Assembly (NCBI RefSeq): GCF_036075115.1
Contig: NZ_CP107958.1
Location: forward strand, 4,092,001-4,156,000
DNA from: Streptomyces sp. NBC_00377
GTDB lineage: Bacteria > Actinomycetota > Actinomycetes > Streptomycetales > Streptomycetaceae
DNA length: 64,000 nt
Direction: 5' to 3'
Every line of letters starts with the position of its first letter. Positions within the stretch are counted from its first letter, which is position 1. This document shows, one piece after another, positions 35,433 to 44,543 of the stretch. A program made the translations under genes and the position numbers. The notes under the pieces are model-generated. The model worked only from the letters and a program-made list of their open reading frames with translations. It was not told where the DNA came from and ran no database searches.

Positions 35433-35643
35433 GCGGTGGTTTCCTGCCTTCTCTCCGTCCGGGAGCACGCCCGCTCCCCCGACTCCTTCGCGAGGGCTTG
35501 TCCCGAACTTTCCTTGGCCTTTTCACTGGCTTTGAGGAGACGAGTGAACCTCTCACCTCAAGACACCGTCCTAGAGGGCGCAATGTCGCCGGATGCCCGG
35601 ATCGGGCCCGGGTCCAAGGTCTCTCGCGGAACTACGGGATGCG

Positions 35644-37479
35644 ATGTCTGTCACTCAAGATGGGGAAATGTCGGGCGGGGTTCCGCACCGATCAAGCCGG
35701 GTGCGGCAGATAGTGCGAGGTCCGCGCCCCGAGGCCGTTCCCGCCCTGGTCGCCCGGGCCTGTGCCCTCGTGGGCCTGCTCGACGTCGCCGGCGGCGTCT
35801 TCCCGCGCTTCAGGCACAGCCGTATGCACACCTTCGCCGAGGTGCTGCCCGGCTCGTTCGGGCCGTTCGCGGCGGCGCTGTCCCTCAGCGCCGGCGTCCT
35901 GTTGCTGCTGCTCGCCCACGGCCTCAAGCGCGGCAAGCGGCGCGCGTGGCGTGCGGCGGTGGTACTGCTCCCGGCGGGCGCGGTGGCCCAGTTCGTGTAC
36001 CGGCACTCGATCGTGGGCGCGCTGATCTCGGTCGCGCTCCTGGTTCCGCTGCTGTTGCACCGTGACCAGTTCGCGGCACTGCCCGACCCGCGCAGCCGCT
36101 GGCGCGCGCTCGCCAACTTCGTCCTCATGGGCGCCGGTTCCCTCGGTCTCGGTCTGATCATCGTCAGCGTCCACCCGGGGCGCCTGATCGGCGACCCGAG
36201 CCTGGCCGATCGCATTACGCACGTCCTGTACGGCCTCTTCGGCTTCGAGGGGCCGGTCGACTACCAGGGCAACACGTCCTGGACCGTCGCCTTCTCCCTC
36301 GGCGCCCTCGGCTGGATCACCGCGGTCACCACGATCTACCTCGCCTTCCGTCCCGAGCACCCGGCCGCGCGTCTCACCGAGGACGACGAGGTGCGCCTGC
36401 GTGCCCTCCTCGAGAAGCACGGCCGCCGTGACTCCCTGGGCCACTTCGCGCTGCGCCGCGACAAGGCGGTGGTCTTCTCCCCCAGCGGCAAGGCGGCGGT
36501 GACCTACCGCGTCGTCTCCGGTGTGATGCTCGCCAGCGGTGACCCCATCGGCGACGTCGAGGCCTGGCCCGGCGCCATCGAACGCTTCATGGACGAGGCC
36601 AAGGCCCACTCCTGGACCCCCGCCGTCATGGGCTGCTCGGAGACGGGCGGCGAGGTCTGGACCCGGGAGACCGGCCTGGACGCTCTCGAACTGGGTGACG
36701 AGGCGGTGGTGGACGTCGCGGATTTCTCCCTGGCCGGCCGCGCGATGCGCAACGTGCGCCAAATGGTCAAGCGCATCGAACGCGCCGGTTACGAGACCCG
36801 GGTCCGGCGCGTGGGTGACCTCGGCGAGGCCGAACTGGAGCGCATCCGGCGGGCTTCGGAGGACTGGCGCGGCACCGACACCGAGCGCGGCTTCTCCATG
36901 GCGCTCGGCCGCATAGGCGACCCCGGCGACGGCGACTGCCTCATCGCCACCGCCCACAAGGCGGACGAGGTCCCCGGCGAGTACGGCGACCTGAAGGCGA
37001 TCCTGCACTTCGTGCCCTGGGGCCCCGACGGCGCCTCCCTCGACCTGATGCGCCGCGACCGCTCGGCCGACCCGGGCATGAACGAACTCCTGATCGTGGC
37101 CGCTCTCCAGGCCGCCCCGAAGTTCGGCATCGCGCGCGTGTCGCTGAACTTCGCCATGTTCCGCTCGGCGCTGGCCCGCGGCGAGAAGATCGGCGCCGGC
37201 CCGGTGCTGCGCGCCTGGCGCGGACTGCTGGTCTTCCTCTCCCGCTGGTTCCAGATCGAGTCGCTGTACAAGTTCAACGCCAAGTTCCAGCCGCGCTGGG
37301 AGCCCCGCTTCGTCGTCTACCGGGCCTCCGGCGACCTCCCCCGCATCGGCTTCGCCGCCATGCAGGCCGAGGGCTTCGTCAATCTCGCCCTCCCCCTGCC
37401 GCGCTTCCTGCGCCGCCGCAAGACAGCGGCACGCGTGTGCGCGCACGCGGTGACGGAGCGGGACGTACGAGCGGCATAG
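35644..37479 (+). CDS. MprF/LysX-type phosphatidylglycerol aminoacyltransferase with membrane domain
   Basis: About 611 aa from ATG at 35644 (35668 and 35593 are alternatives). The first 260 residues hold about six to seven membrane helices; the rest is a DUF2156 GNAT-like synthase domain (FALRRDKAVVFSPSGKAAVTYRVVSGVMLASGDPIG; WTPAVMGCSETGGEVW; YKFNAKFQPRWEPRFVVY). Such proteins transfer Lys or another amino acid from tRNA to phosphatidylglycerol, lowering membrane charge and protecting against cationic peptides. Unlike mycobacterial LysX there is no fused lysyl-tRNA synthetase domain. The amino acid carried cannot be told. Confidence 0.85.
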   Translation: MSVTQDGEMSGGVPHRSSRVRQIVRGPRPEAVPALVARACALVGLLDVAGGVFPRFRHSRMHTFAEVLPGSFGPFAAALSLSAGVLLLLLAHGLKRGKRRAWRAAVVLLPAGAVAQFVYRHSIVGALISVALLVPLLLHRDQFAALPDPRSRWRALANFVLMGAGSLGLGLIIVSVHPGRLIGDPSLADRITHVLYGLFGFEGPVDYQGNTSWTVAFSLGALGWITAVTTIYLAFRPEHPAARLTEDDEVRLRALLEKHGRRDSLGHFALRRDKAVVFSPSGKAAVTYRVVSGVMLASGDPIGDVEAWPGAIERFMDEAKAHSWTPAVMGCSETGGEVWTRETGLDALELGDEAVVDVADFSLAGRAMRNVRQMVKRIERAGYETRVRRVGDLGEAELERIRRASEDWRGTDTERGFSMALGRIGDPGDGDCLIATAHKADEVPGEYGDLKAILHFVPWGPDGASLDLMRRDRSADPGMNELLIVAALQAAPKFGIARVSLNFAMFRSALARGEKIGAGPVLRAWRGLLVFLSRWFQIESLYKFNAKFQPRWEPRFVVYRASGDLPRIGFAAMQAEGFVNLALPLPRFLRRRKTAARVCAHAVTERDVRAA

Positions 37480-37617
37480 CCGCGGCGATGCCGGTCCGGC
37501 GGGAAGCGGACGCACGCCGAGCGGACCCGTCCGGTCGGCGGCCCCGCCTCCTCCCGGCCGCCGGGTCTGCGCCCGGGGCGCCATGGCGCGCCTCCCTCCG
37601 GGGCCTACGCTGAACGC

Positions 37618-38535
37618 ATGAGCAAGCAGAGCGGACGCGGGCGCGTCGTCGGTCTTCCGGAATGGGACCGCTGCGCGGTCATGGGAGTCGTCAACGTGAC
37701 CCCCGACTCCTTCTCCGACGGCGGCCGCTTCTTCGACACGACGGCCGCCGTCAAGCACGGCCTCCAGTTGGTCGCCGAGGGCGCGGACCTCGTGGATGTC
37801 GGCGGCGAGTCCACCCGCCCCGGCGCCAGCCGGGTCGACGAGGCCGAGGAACTGCGCAGGGTCGTCCCCGTGGTCCGCGGTCTCGCCTCCGAGGGCGTCG
37901 TCGTCTCCGTGGACACGATGCGCGCCTCCGTCGCCGCCCGGGCCCTCGCGGCCGGCGCCGCCCTCGTCAACGACGTCAGCGGCGGCCTCGCCGACCCGGC
38001 GATGATCCCGGCCGTCGCGGACGCGGGCGCCCCCTTCGTCGTCATGCACTGGCGCGGCTTCCTGGAGGGCGGCAACGTCAGAGGCGTCTACGCCGACGTC
38101 GTCGCCGAGGTCCTCGAAGAACTGCACGCGCGCGTGGAAGCCGTCCTGGCGGGCGGCATCTCCCCCGACCGTGTCGTCGTCGACCCGGGGCTCGGCTTCT
38201 CCAAGGAGGGCGATCACGACCTCTCCCTGCTGGCCCACCTCGACCGGCTCCACGCCCTCGGTCACCCCCTGCTCGTCGCGGCGTCCCGCAAGCGGTTCCT
38301 GGGCCGTGTCCTGGCCGGCCCGCAGGGCGCGCCACCTCCCGCGCGTGAGCGCGACGCCGCCACCGCCGCCGTCTCCGCCCTCGCGGCGGAGGCCGGCGCC
38401 TGGGCGGTCCGCGTGCACGAGGTACGCGCCACTGCGGACGCGGTACGGGTCGCACGCGCCGTAGAGGGGGCGCGCGAGGAGAGCGAAGCGCCGCCCGGCG
38501 TGCGCGGCCCGAGCGGCACAGAGGGAACCCGGTGA
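37618..38535 (+). CDS. folP: Dihydropteroate synthase
   Basis: 305 aa. Joins 6-hydroxymethyl-dihydropterin pyrophosphate with p-aminobenzoate. Signature segments GVVNVTPDSFSDGG (23-36), VDVGGESTRPGA, VSVDTMRASVA, VNDVSGG, DPGLGFSKEG and VAASRKRFLG. The C-terminal 35 residues are a charged low-complexity tail. First gene of the folate cluster folP-NTF2-folB-folK-DUF3180; the next gene overlaps by 4 nt. Confidence 0.95.
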   Translation: MSKQSGRGRVVGLPEWDRCAVMGVVNVTPDSFSDGGRFFDTTAAVKHGLQLVAEGADLVDVGGESTRPGASRVDEAEELRRVVPVVRGLASEGVVVSVDTMRASVAARALAAGAALVNDVSGGLADPAMIPAVADAGAPFVVMHWRGFLEGGNVRGVYADVVAEVLEELHARVEAVLAGGISPDRVVVDPGLGFSKEGDHDLSLLAHLDRLHALGHPLLVAASRKRFLGRVLAGPQGAPPPARERDAATAAVSALAAEAGAWAVRVHEVRATADAVRVARAVEGAREESEAPPGVRGPSGTEGTR

Positions 38536-39062
38536 GCGCCCCCCACACGGACGTCGAACAGGTCGAGGCCGCCAACACCGCCTTCTACGAGGCGCTGGAG
38601 CAGGGTGACTTCGACGGGGTGTCCTCGCTCTGGCTCACCCCGGCCGACCTGGGCGTCGACGAGACGTATCACGACCCGGCGGACGTCGGCGTGGTCTCCT
38701 GCGTGCACCCCGGGTGGCCCGTGCTCACCGGTCGCGGCGAGGTACTGCGGTCGTACGCGCTGATCATGGCGAACACCGACTACATCCAGTTCTTCCTCAC
38801 CGACGTGCATGTCTCCGTCACCGGCGACACGGCGCTGGTGAACTGCACCGAGAACATCCTGAGCGGCGGCCCCGCGCCGGAGGACGGCGAGGAGCTCGGA
38901 CCGCTCGTCGGCCAGCTGGTGGTCGCAACGAACGTGTTCCGTCGCACCTCCGACGGCTGGAAACTGTGGTCCCACCACGCCTCCCCGGTGCTGACGGAGA
39001 ACGACGAGGCGGAGAGCGCGGACAATCCCGACGACTCCGAGAGCGACGACAACCCCTCCTGA
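38532..39062 (+). CDS. NTF2/SnoaL-like protein in the folate cluster
   Basis: 176 aa, GTGA overlap with folP. Predicted NTF2-like fold: VEAANTAFYEALEQGDFDGVSSLW, CVHPGWPVLTGRGEVLRSY, and VFRRTSDGWKLWSHHASPV. The pattern matches the SnoaL_3/DUF4440-type nuclear-transport-factor-2 family. The last 25 residues are acidic and disordered. No catalytic residues can be assigned. Its place between folP and folB is conserved in Streptomyces as I recall, which hints at a role in folate metabolism, but this is unproven. Confidence 0.82.
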   Translation: MSAPHTDVEQVEAANTAFYEALEQGDFDGVSSLWLTPADLGVDETYHDPADVGVVSCVHPGWPVLTGRGEVLRSYALIMANTDYIQFFLTDVHVSVTGDTALVNCTENILSGGPAPEDGEELGPLVGQLVVATNVFRRTSDGWKLWSHHASPVLTENDEAESADNPDDSESDDNPS

Positions 39063-39217
39063 GCGGGTAGGCGGACCGCAGGAAGGGAGAGAAAGCCCGG
39101 GATGACCCACAGGGACCAATAAGTGGTTGGAATCACGAACCCGTGGGTAGGGGCGGCTACCAGCCCGCGAGGCGCCGGGTTCCGCAAGGGAAACGCCCGG
39201 TGAAAAGTCATGGCTCC

Positions 39218-39248
39218 GAGCCGGGCCACCGCGTCCGGAGCCCGGCTC
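39218..39248 (+). terminator. Hairpin between the NTF2 gene and folB
   Basis: GAGCCGGGC (39218-39226) and GCCCGGCTC (39240-39248), a perfect 9-bp stem with a 13-nt loop. It lies 156 bp after the NTF2-like stop codon in a 278-bp gap, so it may end the first transcript or act as an attenuator; a -10-like TAGATT follows at 39265-39270, which would start a folB-folK transcript. Confidence 0.4.
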
Positions 39249-39340
39249 TGTCCGTGCTCGCGGGTAGATTCGTTCGAGGCCGGGGTGCCCCCGCATCCGG
39301 TACGCACCGGCCGAAACCGACGATTGCAGGAGTGATTCGC

Positions 39341-39700
39341 GTGGATCGTGTCGCGCTGCGCGGCCTGAAGGCCCGCGGGTACCACGGCGTGTTCCCCAAG
39401 GAACGCGAGGAGGGCCAGACCTTCATCGTGGACCTCGTCCTGGGCCTGGACACCCGGCCGGCCGCGGCCGACGACGACCTGGCGAAGACCGTGCACTACG
39501 GCATCGTGGCGGAGGAGGTCGTGGCCGTCGTCCAGGGCGACCCCGTCGACCTCATCGAGACGCTCGCCGAGCGCATCTCCCAGGCCTGTCTGAAGCACGA
39601 AGGGGTCCAGGAGGTCGAGGTCTGCGTCCACAAACCGGACGCGCCGATCACGGTCCCCTTCGACGACGTGACCGTCACCATCACCCGGAGCCGAGTATGA
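39341..39700 (+). CDS. folB: Dihydroneopterin aldolase
   Basis: 119 aa from GTG at 39341, which has AGGAG eight bases upstream. Converts dihydroneopterin to 6-hydroxymethyl-dihydropterin. Family pattern: RVALRGLKARGYHGVFPKEREEGQTFIVD, then DLIETLAERIS and VEVCVHKPDAPI. ATGA overlap with folK, so translation is coupled. Confidence 0.93.
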   Translation: MDRVALRGLKARGYHGVFPKEREEGQTFIVDLVLGLDTRPAAADDDLAKTVHYGIVAEEVVAVVQGDPVDLIETLAERISQACLKHEGVQEVEVCVHKPDAPITVPFDDVTVTITRSRV

Positions 39701-40308
39701 CCGCGTTCTTCACCGGAGGTCAGAGCGACCCCACCGTTCAGCCGGTACCCGCCTCCGTCGTCGAGAAGGTCGACGCCGCCGACACCACGCTGCACAACCC
39801 CCAACGGGCCGTCATCTCCCTCGGCTCCAACCTCGGCAACCGCCTGGAGACCCTCCAGGGCGCCATCGACGCCCTGGAGGACACCCCGGGCGTCCGTATC
39901 AAGGCCGTCTCGCCGGTGTACGAGACGGAGCCGTGGGGCGTCGAGCCCGGCAGCCAGCCGTCGTACTTCAACGCGGTGGTCCTGCTGAAGACGACCCTTC
40001 CGCCGTCCTCCCTCCTGGAGCGGGCACACGCGGTCGAGGAGGCCTTCCACCGGGTACGGGACGAGCGCTGGGGCGCGCGCACACTCGACGTCGACATCGT
40101 CGCGTACGCCGATGTCGTCGACGACGACCCGCGGCTCACGCTCCCCCACCCCCGCGCCCACGAACGCGCCTTCGTCCTGGCTCCCTGGCACGACGTGGAG
40201 CCCGAGGCACAGCTGCCCGGCCGCGGTACGGTGGCCGGTCTGCTCGACATCCTCACCCGCGAGGGCGTCGCGGCCCGCAAGGACCTGGAACTCCACCTGC
40301 CCGAGTAG
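39697..40308 (+). CDS. folK: 2-amino-4-hydroxy-6-hydroxymethyldihydropteridine pyrophosphokinase
   Basis: 203 aa. Transfers pyrophosphate from ATP to hydroxymethyl-dihydropterin, making the substrate of FolP. Motifs: AVISLGSNLGNRLETLQ, VSPVYETEPWG, FNAVVLLKT, RWGARTLDVDIV and LTLPHPRAHERAFVLAPW. An N-terminal lead of about 35 residues precedes the core. Confidence 0.95.
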   Translation: MTAFFTGGQSDPTVQPVPASVVEKVDAADTTLHNPQRAVISLGSNLGNRLETLQGAIDALEDTPGVRIKAVSPVYETEPWGVEPGSQPSYFNAVVLLKTTLPPSSLLERAHAVEEAFHRVRDERWGARTLDVDIVAYADVVDDDPRLTLPHPRAHERAFVLAPWHDVEPEAQLPGRGTVAGLLDILTREGVAARKDLELHLPE

Positions 40309-40379
40309 TCGTTAAGGTCGACGAGACCACTGCCCGGGGATGTCCATGCCCGCGGGCTCGGGGGAGTTGAAGGGACACC

Positions 40380-40865
40380 GTGAGAGAGCTGCGCATCAGG
40401 GTGCTGGCCGGCGTGTTCGGCGTGGCCGCGATCCTGTCCTGGGCAGGCGCCCGTCTGTGGAACGCGGTCGGGACCCTCCCGAGCGTCCCGCTGGCCGCGC
40501 CCATCGTCCTCGCTCTGATCGCCGTGGTCCTGACGGCCACCGCGCTCTCGCTGCGCGCCCGTCTCAAGGCCCAGCGCGAGCGCCGCCCCGAGGCGAAGGG
40601 CGTCGACCCCCTGATGGCGGCCCGGGCTGTCGTGTTCGGTCAGTCCAGCGCTCTGGTGGCCGCCCTGGTCTCCGGTATGTACGGCGGCACGGGCGTCTTC
40701 CTCCTGGAGTCCCTCGACATCCCCGCCCGCCGTGACCAGGCCATCTACGCCGGCTTCGCCGTCCTGGCGGGTATCGCGGTGATAGCGGCTGCCATCTTCC
40801 TGGAACGCGTGTGCAAGCTGCCCGAGGACGACGATCAGGACAAGGGAGCCGCGTCACCGGCGTGA
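40380..40865 (+). CDS. DUF3180 membrane protein
   Basis: 161 aa from GTG at 40380 with AAGGGA upstream. Four membrane helices (about 8-27, 38-58, 80-105, 115-140). It follows folK in most actinobacteria (from memory), annotated DUF3180; function unknown. A conserved position after folK suggests cotranscription with the folate genes. A weak GACGCC/GGCGTC hairpin (40864-40887) follows. Confidence 0.85.
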   Translation: MRELRIRVLAGVFGVAAILSWAGARLWNAVGTLPSVPLAAPIVLALIAVVLTATALSLRARLKAQRERRPEAKGVDPLMAARAVVFGQSSALVAALVSGMYGGTGVFLLESLDIPARRDQAIYAGFAVLAGIAVIAAAIFLERVCKLPEDDDQDKGAASPA

Positions 40866-40926
40866 CGCCTCCCACCCGACGGGCGTCTCCCGCCCGACCG
40901 CGGACTCGCGTTGCGGCCGGCCCGCC

Positions 40927-41532
40927 TCAGCGAGCCATGATCAGGCTCATCGCCTCGTTGCGCGTCGCCGCGTCCCGCAGCTGTCCCCGCACCGCCGAGG
41001 TGATGGTCTTGGCACCGGGCTTGCGAATGCCCCGCATGGACATGCACATGTGCTCGCACTCGATGACGACGATCACCCCGCGCGGCTCCAGGATCTCCAT
41101 CAGGGAGTCGGCGATCTGCGTGGTGAGACGTTCCTGCACCTGCGGGCGGCGTGCGTAGACGTCCACGAGGCGGGCCAGCTTGGACAGACCGGTGATCTTC
41201 CCGGACGTGGACGGGATGTAGCCGACGTGGGCGACCCCCCGGAACGGCACGAGATGGTGTTCACAGGTGCTGAACACCTCGATGTCCTTCACGAGCACCA
41301 TCTCGTCGTGCCCGAGGTCGAAGGTCGTGGTCAGCACGTCCTCGGGCTGCTGCCACAGCCCGGCGAAGATCTCCCTGTACGCCCGCGCCACCCGCGCCGG
41401 AGTCTCCCTCAGGCCCTCGCGGTCCGGGTCCTCGCCGACCGCGATCAGCAACTCGCGTACGGCGTTCTCGGCGCGCTTCTCGTCGAACTCGCCGATGGAG
41501 CCCTCGCTGTCCAGCGTCACGGGGTCGGTCAT
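40927..41532 (-). CDS. folE: GTP cyclohydrolase I
   Basis: 201 aa. Opens GTP to 7,8-dihydroneopterin triphosphate, the entry to folate synthesis. The zinc and active-site segment FSTCEHHLVPF, the conserved SKLARLVDVYARRPQVQERL and the second Cys segment IECEHMCMSMRG are all present. GAGG lies nine bases before the ATG at 41532. It faces folP-folK convergently, and is separated from ftsH upstream by a very strong hairpin, so it probably has its own promoter or is read at a reduced level. Confidence 0.95.
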   Translation of the reverse strand: MTDPVTLDSEGSIGEFDEKRAENAVRELLIAVGEDPDREGLRETPARVARAYREIFAGLWQQPEDVLTTTFDLGHDEMVLVKDIEVFSTCEHHLVPFRGVAHVGYIPSTSGKITGLSKLARLVDVYARRPQVQERLTTQIADSLMEILEPRGVIVVIECEHMCMSMRGIRKPGAKTITSAVRGQLRDAATRNEAMSLIMAR

Positions 41533-41611
41533 CTGGTGCCTCGTTCCTGTGCGGGTCGCGCGTATGGGTCACGCGCCTCAGCTGCGGGCATGGACATGGG
41601 TCCAACGGAAA

Positions 41612-41651
41612 ATGCCGCGCCCCCCAGGCTAGAACCTGGGGGGCGCGGCAT
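41612..41651 (-). terminator. Strong intrinsic terminator between ftsH and folE
   Basis: ATGCCGCGCCCCCCAGG (41612-41628) and CCTGGGGGGCGCGGCAT (41635-41651) form a perfect 17-bp stem with the loop CTAGAA. It lies 35 bp after the ftsH stop codon and 80 bp before the folE start. Confidence 0.9.
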
Positions 41652-41685
41652 CCATTCCGGGCCTGGTGAGGGCTCCGGGAACCGG

Positions 41686-43725
41686 TCAGCTCTCGGGGCG
41701 GTCCTCCGGGGCCGGCTCGGTCACCGGGGTGGGGTCCACCACGGTGGACTTCGCCGTCGAGATCGCCGGAGTCGCGCCGTTGGCGCCGTTCGTCAGTGCG
41801 AGCTCCCGGGGGGAGAGCACCGGCGGACGGGTGGACGGCGTGCGCCGCGAGGAGCCGGTCCAGGCGGGCCGGGGCGGGCGCTTGACGATCGGAGCGAAGA
41901 CCTCGGCGATCTGCTCCTTGTTCAGCGTCTCCTTCTCGAGCAGCTGAAGCACCAGCTGGTCGAGGACGTCGCGGTTCTCGACCAGGATCTCCCAGGCCTC
42001 GTTGTGCGCCGTCTCGATGAGCTTCTTGACCTCTTCGTCGACCAGCGCGGCGACCTCTTCCGAGTAGTCGCGCGGGTGCGACATCTCCCGGCCCAGGAAC
42101 GGCTCGGTGTTGTCGCCGCCGAACTTGATGGCGCCGAGACGCTCGGTCATGCCGTACTGCGTGACCATCGCACGGGCCGTCGCGGTGGCCTTCTCGATGT
42201 CGTTCGCAGCACCTGTCGTCGGGTCGTGGAAGACCAGTTCCTCGGCCGCGCGGCCACCCAGCATGTAGGCCAGCTGGTCGAGCATCTCGTTGCGCGTGGT
42301 CGAGTACTTGTCCTCGTCCGGCAGGACCATCGTGTAACCGAGGGCCCTTCCGCGCGACAGGATCGTGATCTTGTGGACCGGGTCGGAGTTCGGCGAGGCC
42401 GCCGCGACCAGGGCGTGGCCGCCCTCGTGGTACGCGGTGATCTTCTTTTCCTTGTCCGACATGATCCGGGTCCGCTTCTGCGGGCCCGCCACGACGCGGT
42501 CGATGGCCTCGTCCAGCGAGTGGTTGTCGATGAGCTTCTTGTCGCTGCGCGCCGTGAGGAGCGCCGCTTCGTTCAGCACGTTCGACAGGTCCGCGCCGGT
42601 GAAGCCGGGGGTGCGGCGGGCGACGGCCGACAGGTCGACGTCCGGGGCGACCGGCTTGCCCTTCTGGTGGACCTTGAGGATCTCCAGACGGCCCTGCATG
42701 TCCGGGCGGTCGACCGCGATCTGGCGGTCGAAGCGGCCGGGGCGCAGCAGCGCGGGGTCGAGGATGTCGGGGCGGTTCGTGGCGGCGATGAGGATCACGC
42801 CGCCCTTCACGTCGAAGCCGTCCATCTCGACGAGCAGCTGGTTCAGCGTCTGCTCGCGCTCGTCGTGACCACCGCCGAGGCCGGCGCCGCGGTGGCGGCC
42901 GACCGCGTCGATCTCGTCGACGAAGACGATCGCCGGGGCGTTCGCCTTGGCCTGCTCGAAGAGGTCACGGACCCGGGAGGCACCGACACCGACGAACATC
43001 TCGACGAAGTCGGAACCGGAGATCGAGTAGAAGGGGACGCCCGCCTCGCCGGCGACGGCGCGCGCGAGGAGCGTCTTGCCGGTGCCGGGCGGGCCGTACA
43101 GGAGTACGCCCTTGGGAATCTTGGCGCCCACGGCCTGGAACTTCGCCGGTTCCTGGAGGAACTCCTTGATCTCGTGGAGTTCCTCGACGGCCTCGTCCGA
43201 GCCCGCGACGTCGGCGAATGTCGTCTTCGGGGTGTCCTTGGTGATGAGCTTGGCCTTGGACTTCCCGAAGTTCATGACTCGGGAGCCGCCGCCCTGCATC
43301 TGGTTCATCAGGAACAGGAAGACGACCACGATGAGGACGAAGGGGAGCAGGGACAGCAGGATCCCGACGAAGGCGTTCTGCTTCGTCGGCGAAACTGTGT
43401 ATCCGTCCGGGATCTGCTTGTCCTGGTACTTGGTCTGCAGCGTGTTGGCAATGGTCACGCCCTGGTCGCCGATATAGCTCGCCTGGATCTTCGAGCTGTC
43501 CTTGACCTTCTCGCCGTCCTTGAGCGTGACCTTGATGGTCTGCTCGTCACCGGTGGTGAGTTTGGCCGACTCGACCTTGTTGTCGTTGATCGCTGCAATG
43601 ACCTGGCCGGTGTCCACCGTCTTGTAGCCGCCGGACGAGCCGACGACCTGCATCAACACGACCACGGCAAGGACGGCCAGCACGATCCACATGACCGGCC
43701 CACGGAAGTATCGCTTCACGTCCAT
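41686..43725 (-). CDS. ftsH: ATP-dependent zinc metalloprotease FtsH
   Basis: 679 aa from ATG at 43725 (an ATG at 43761 adds 12 residues; neither has a good binding site). Degrades membrane and some soluble proteins. Membrane helices at 9-29 and 119-140; AAA domain with Walker A GPPGTGKT (211-218), Walker B IVFVDEIDA and the SRH segment ATNRPDILDPALLRPGRFDR; zinc site HEGGH (433-437) with third ligand Asp509. The C-terminal 70 residues are Pro/Thr-rich and variable. Part of the tilS-hpt-ftsH block conserved across many bacteria. Confidence 0.96.
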   Translation of the reverse strand: MDVKRYFRGPVMWIVLAVLAVVVLMQVVGSSGGYKTVDTGQVIAAINDNKVESAKLTTGDEQTIKVTLKDGEKVKDSSKIQASYIGDQGVTIANTLQTKYQDKQIPDGYTVSPTKQNAFVGILLSLLPFVLIVVVFLFLMNQMQGGGSRVMNFGKSKAKLITKDTPKTTFADVAGSDEAVEELHEIKEFLQEPAKFQAVGAKIPKGVLLYGPPGTGKTLLARAVAGEAGVPFYSISGSDFVEMFVGVGASRVRDLFEQAKANAPAIVFVDEIDAVGRHRGAGLGGGHDEREQTLNQLLVEMDGFDVKGGVILIAATNRPDILDPALLRPGRFDRQIAVDRPDMQGRLEILKVHQKGKPVAPDVDLSAVARRTPGFTGADLSNVLNEAALLTARSDKKLIDNHSLDEAIDRVVAGPQKRTRIMSDKEKKITAYHEGGHALVAAASPNSDPVHKITILSRGRALGYTMVLPDEDKYSTTRNEMLDQLAYMLGGRAAEELVFHDPTTGAANDIEKATATARAMVTQYGMTERLGAIKFGGDNTEPFLGREMSHPRDYSEEVAALVDEEVKKLIETAHNEAWEILVENRDVLDQLVLQLLEKETLNKEQIAEVFAPIVKRPPRPAWTGSSRRTPSTRPPVLSPRELALTNGANGATPAISTAKSTVVDPTPVTEPAPEDRPES

Positions 43726-43910
43726 CCATACGGAGCGGTGTCGCCCCGTCCCTCCTGCCATAGTGAGTTTGATAAGACAGTTCTTCTGACGGTACCCCAG
43801 CTTTGTCACGCAAAGCCGCACGGGACGACTGGCGCACCCGTCTGCATGCCTTAACGGCGTGAGGCCCGTCGGGGTTCCCGATCTTCGTACGGGGCTTGGG
43901 CCCTTCGGGT

Positions 43911-44471
43911 TCAGCCGCCGTAGACGTGGGGCGCGAGCGTACCGACGAACGGGAGGTTCCGGTACTTCTCGGCGTAGTCGAGGCCGTAGCCGACGACGAA
44001 CTCGTTGGGGATGTCGAAGCCGACCCATTCGACGTCGATGGCGACCTTGGCGGCCTCGGGCTTGCGCAGCAGCGTGCACACCTTGAGGGTGGCGGGCTCG
44101 CGCGAGCCGAGGTTGGAGATCAGCCAGGACAGCGTCAGACCGGAGTCGATGATGTCCTCGACGATCAGGACGTGGCGGCCCTTGATGTCGGTGTCCAGGT
44201 CCTTGAGGATCCGCACGACACCGGAGGACTGGGTGCCCGCGCCGTAGGACGACACGGCCATCCAGTCCATGGTGACGGGGGTGGACAGGGATCGGGCGAG
44301 GTCGGCCATGACCATCACCGCGCCCTTGAGGACACCGACGATGAGCAGGTCCTTGCCCGCGTATTCCGCGTCGATCTTCGCGGCCAGCTCGGCCAGCTTC
44401 GCGTCGATCTCTTCCTTGGTGATGAGCACCTCTTTGAGGTCGGTGCCCATGTCTTTCGCGTCCACCCGCAT
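43911..44471 (-). CDS. hpt: Hypoxanthine phosphoribosyltransferase
   Basis: 186 aa from ATG at 44471. Salvages hypoxanthine (and guanine) to IMP/GMP using PRPP. The PRPP loop is VLIVEDIIDSGLTL; IVGVLKGAVMVMADLAR and the flexible-loop SYGAGTQSSGVVRI are typical; the base-binding end is WVGFDIPNEFVVGYGLDYAEKYR. Sits between tilS and ftsH, as in many bacteria. Confidence 0.95.
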   Translation of the reverse strand: MRVDAKDMGTDLKEVLITKEEIDAKLAELAAKIDAEYAGKDLLIVGVLKGAVMVMADLARSLSTPVTMDWMAVSSYGAGTQSSGVVRILKDLDTDIKGRHVLIVEDIIDSGLTLSWLISNLGSREPATLKVCTLLRKPEAAKVAIDVEWVGFDIPNEFVVGYGLDYAEKYRNLPFVGTLAPHVYGG

Positions 44472-44543
44472 CACTTTCGGTTGTCCCAGCGGCCACCGGG
44501 ACCGCCCACGACCACGTAAGCGGTCCTGCCGGAGGGCCCGGAT

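Noticed and set aside
41050..43854. Plus-strand open frame of 934 codons opposite ftsH and folE
   Set aside because: Antisense shadow; FtsH and FolE on the minus strand have all catalytic motifs.
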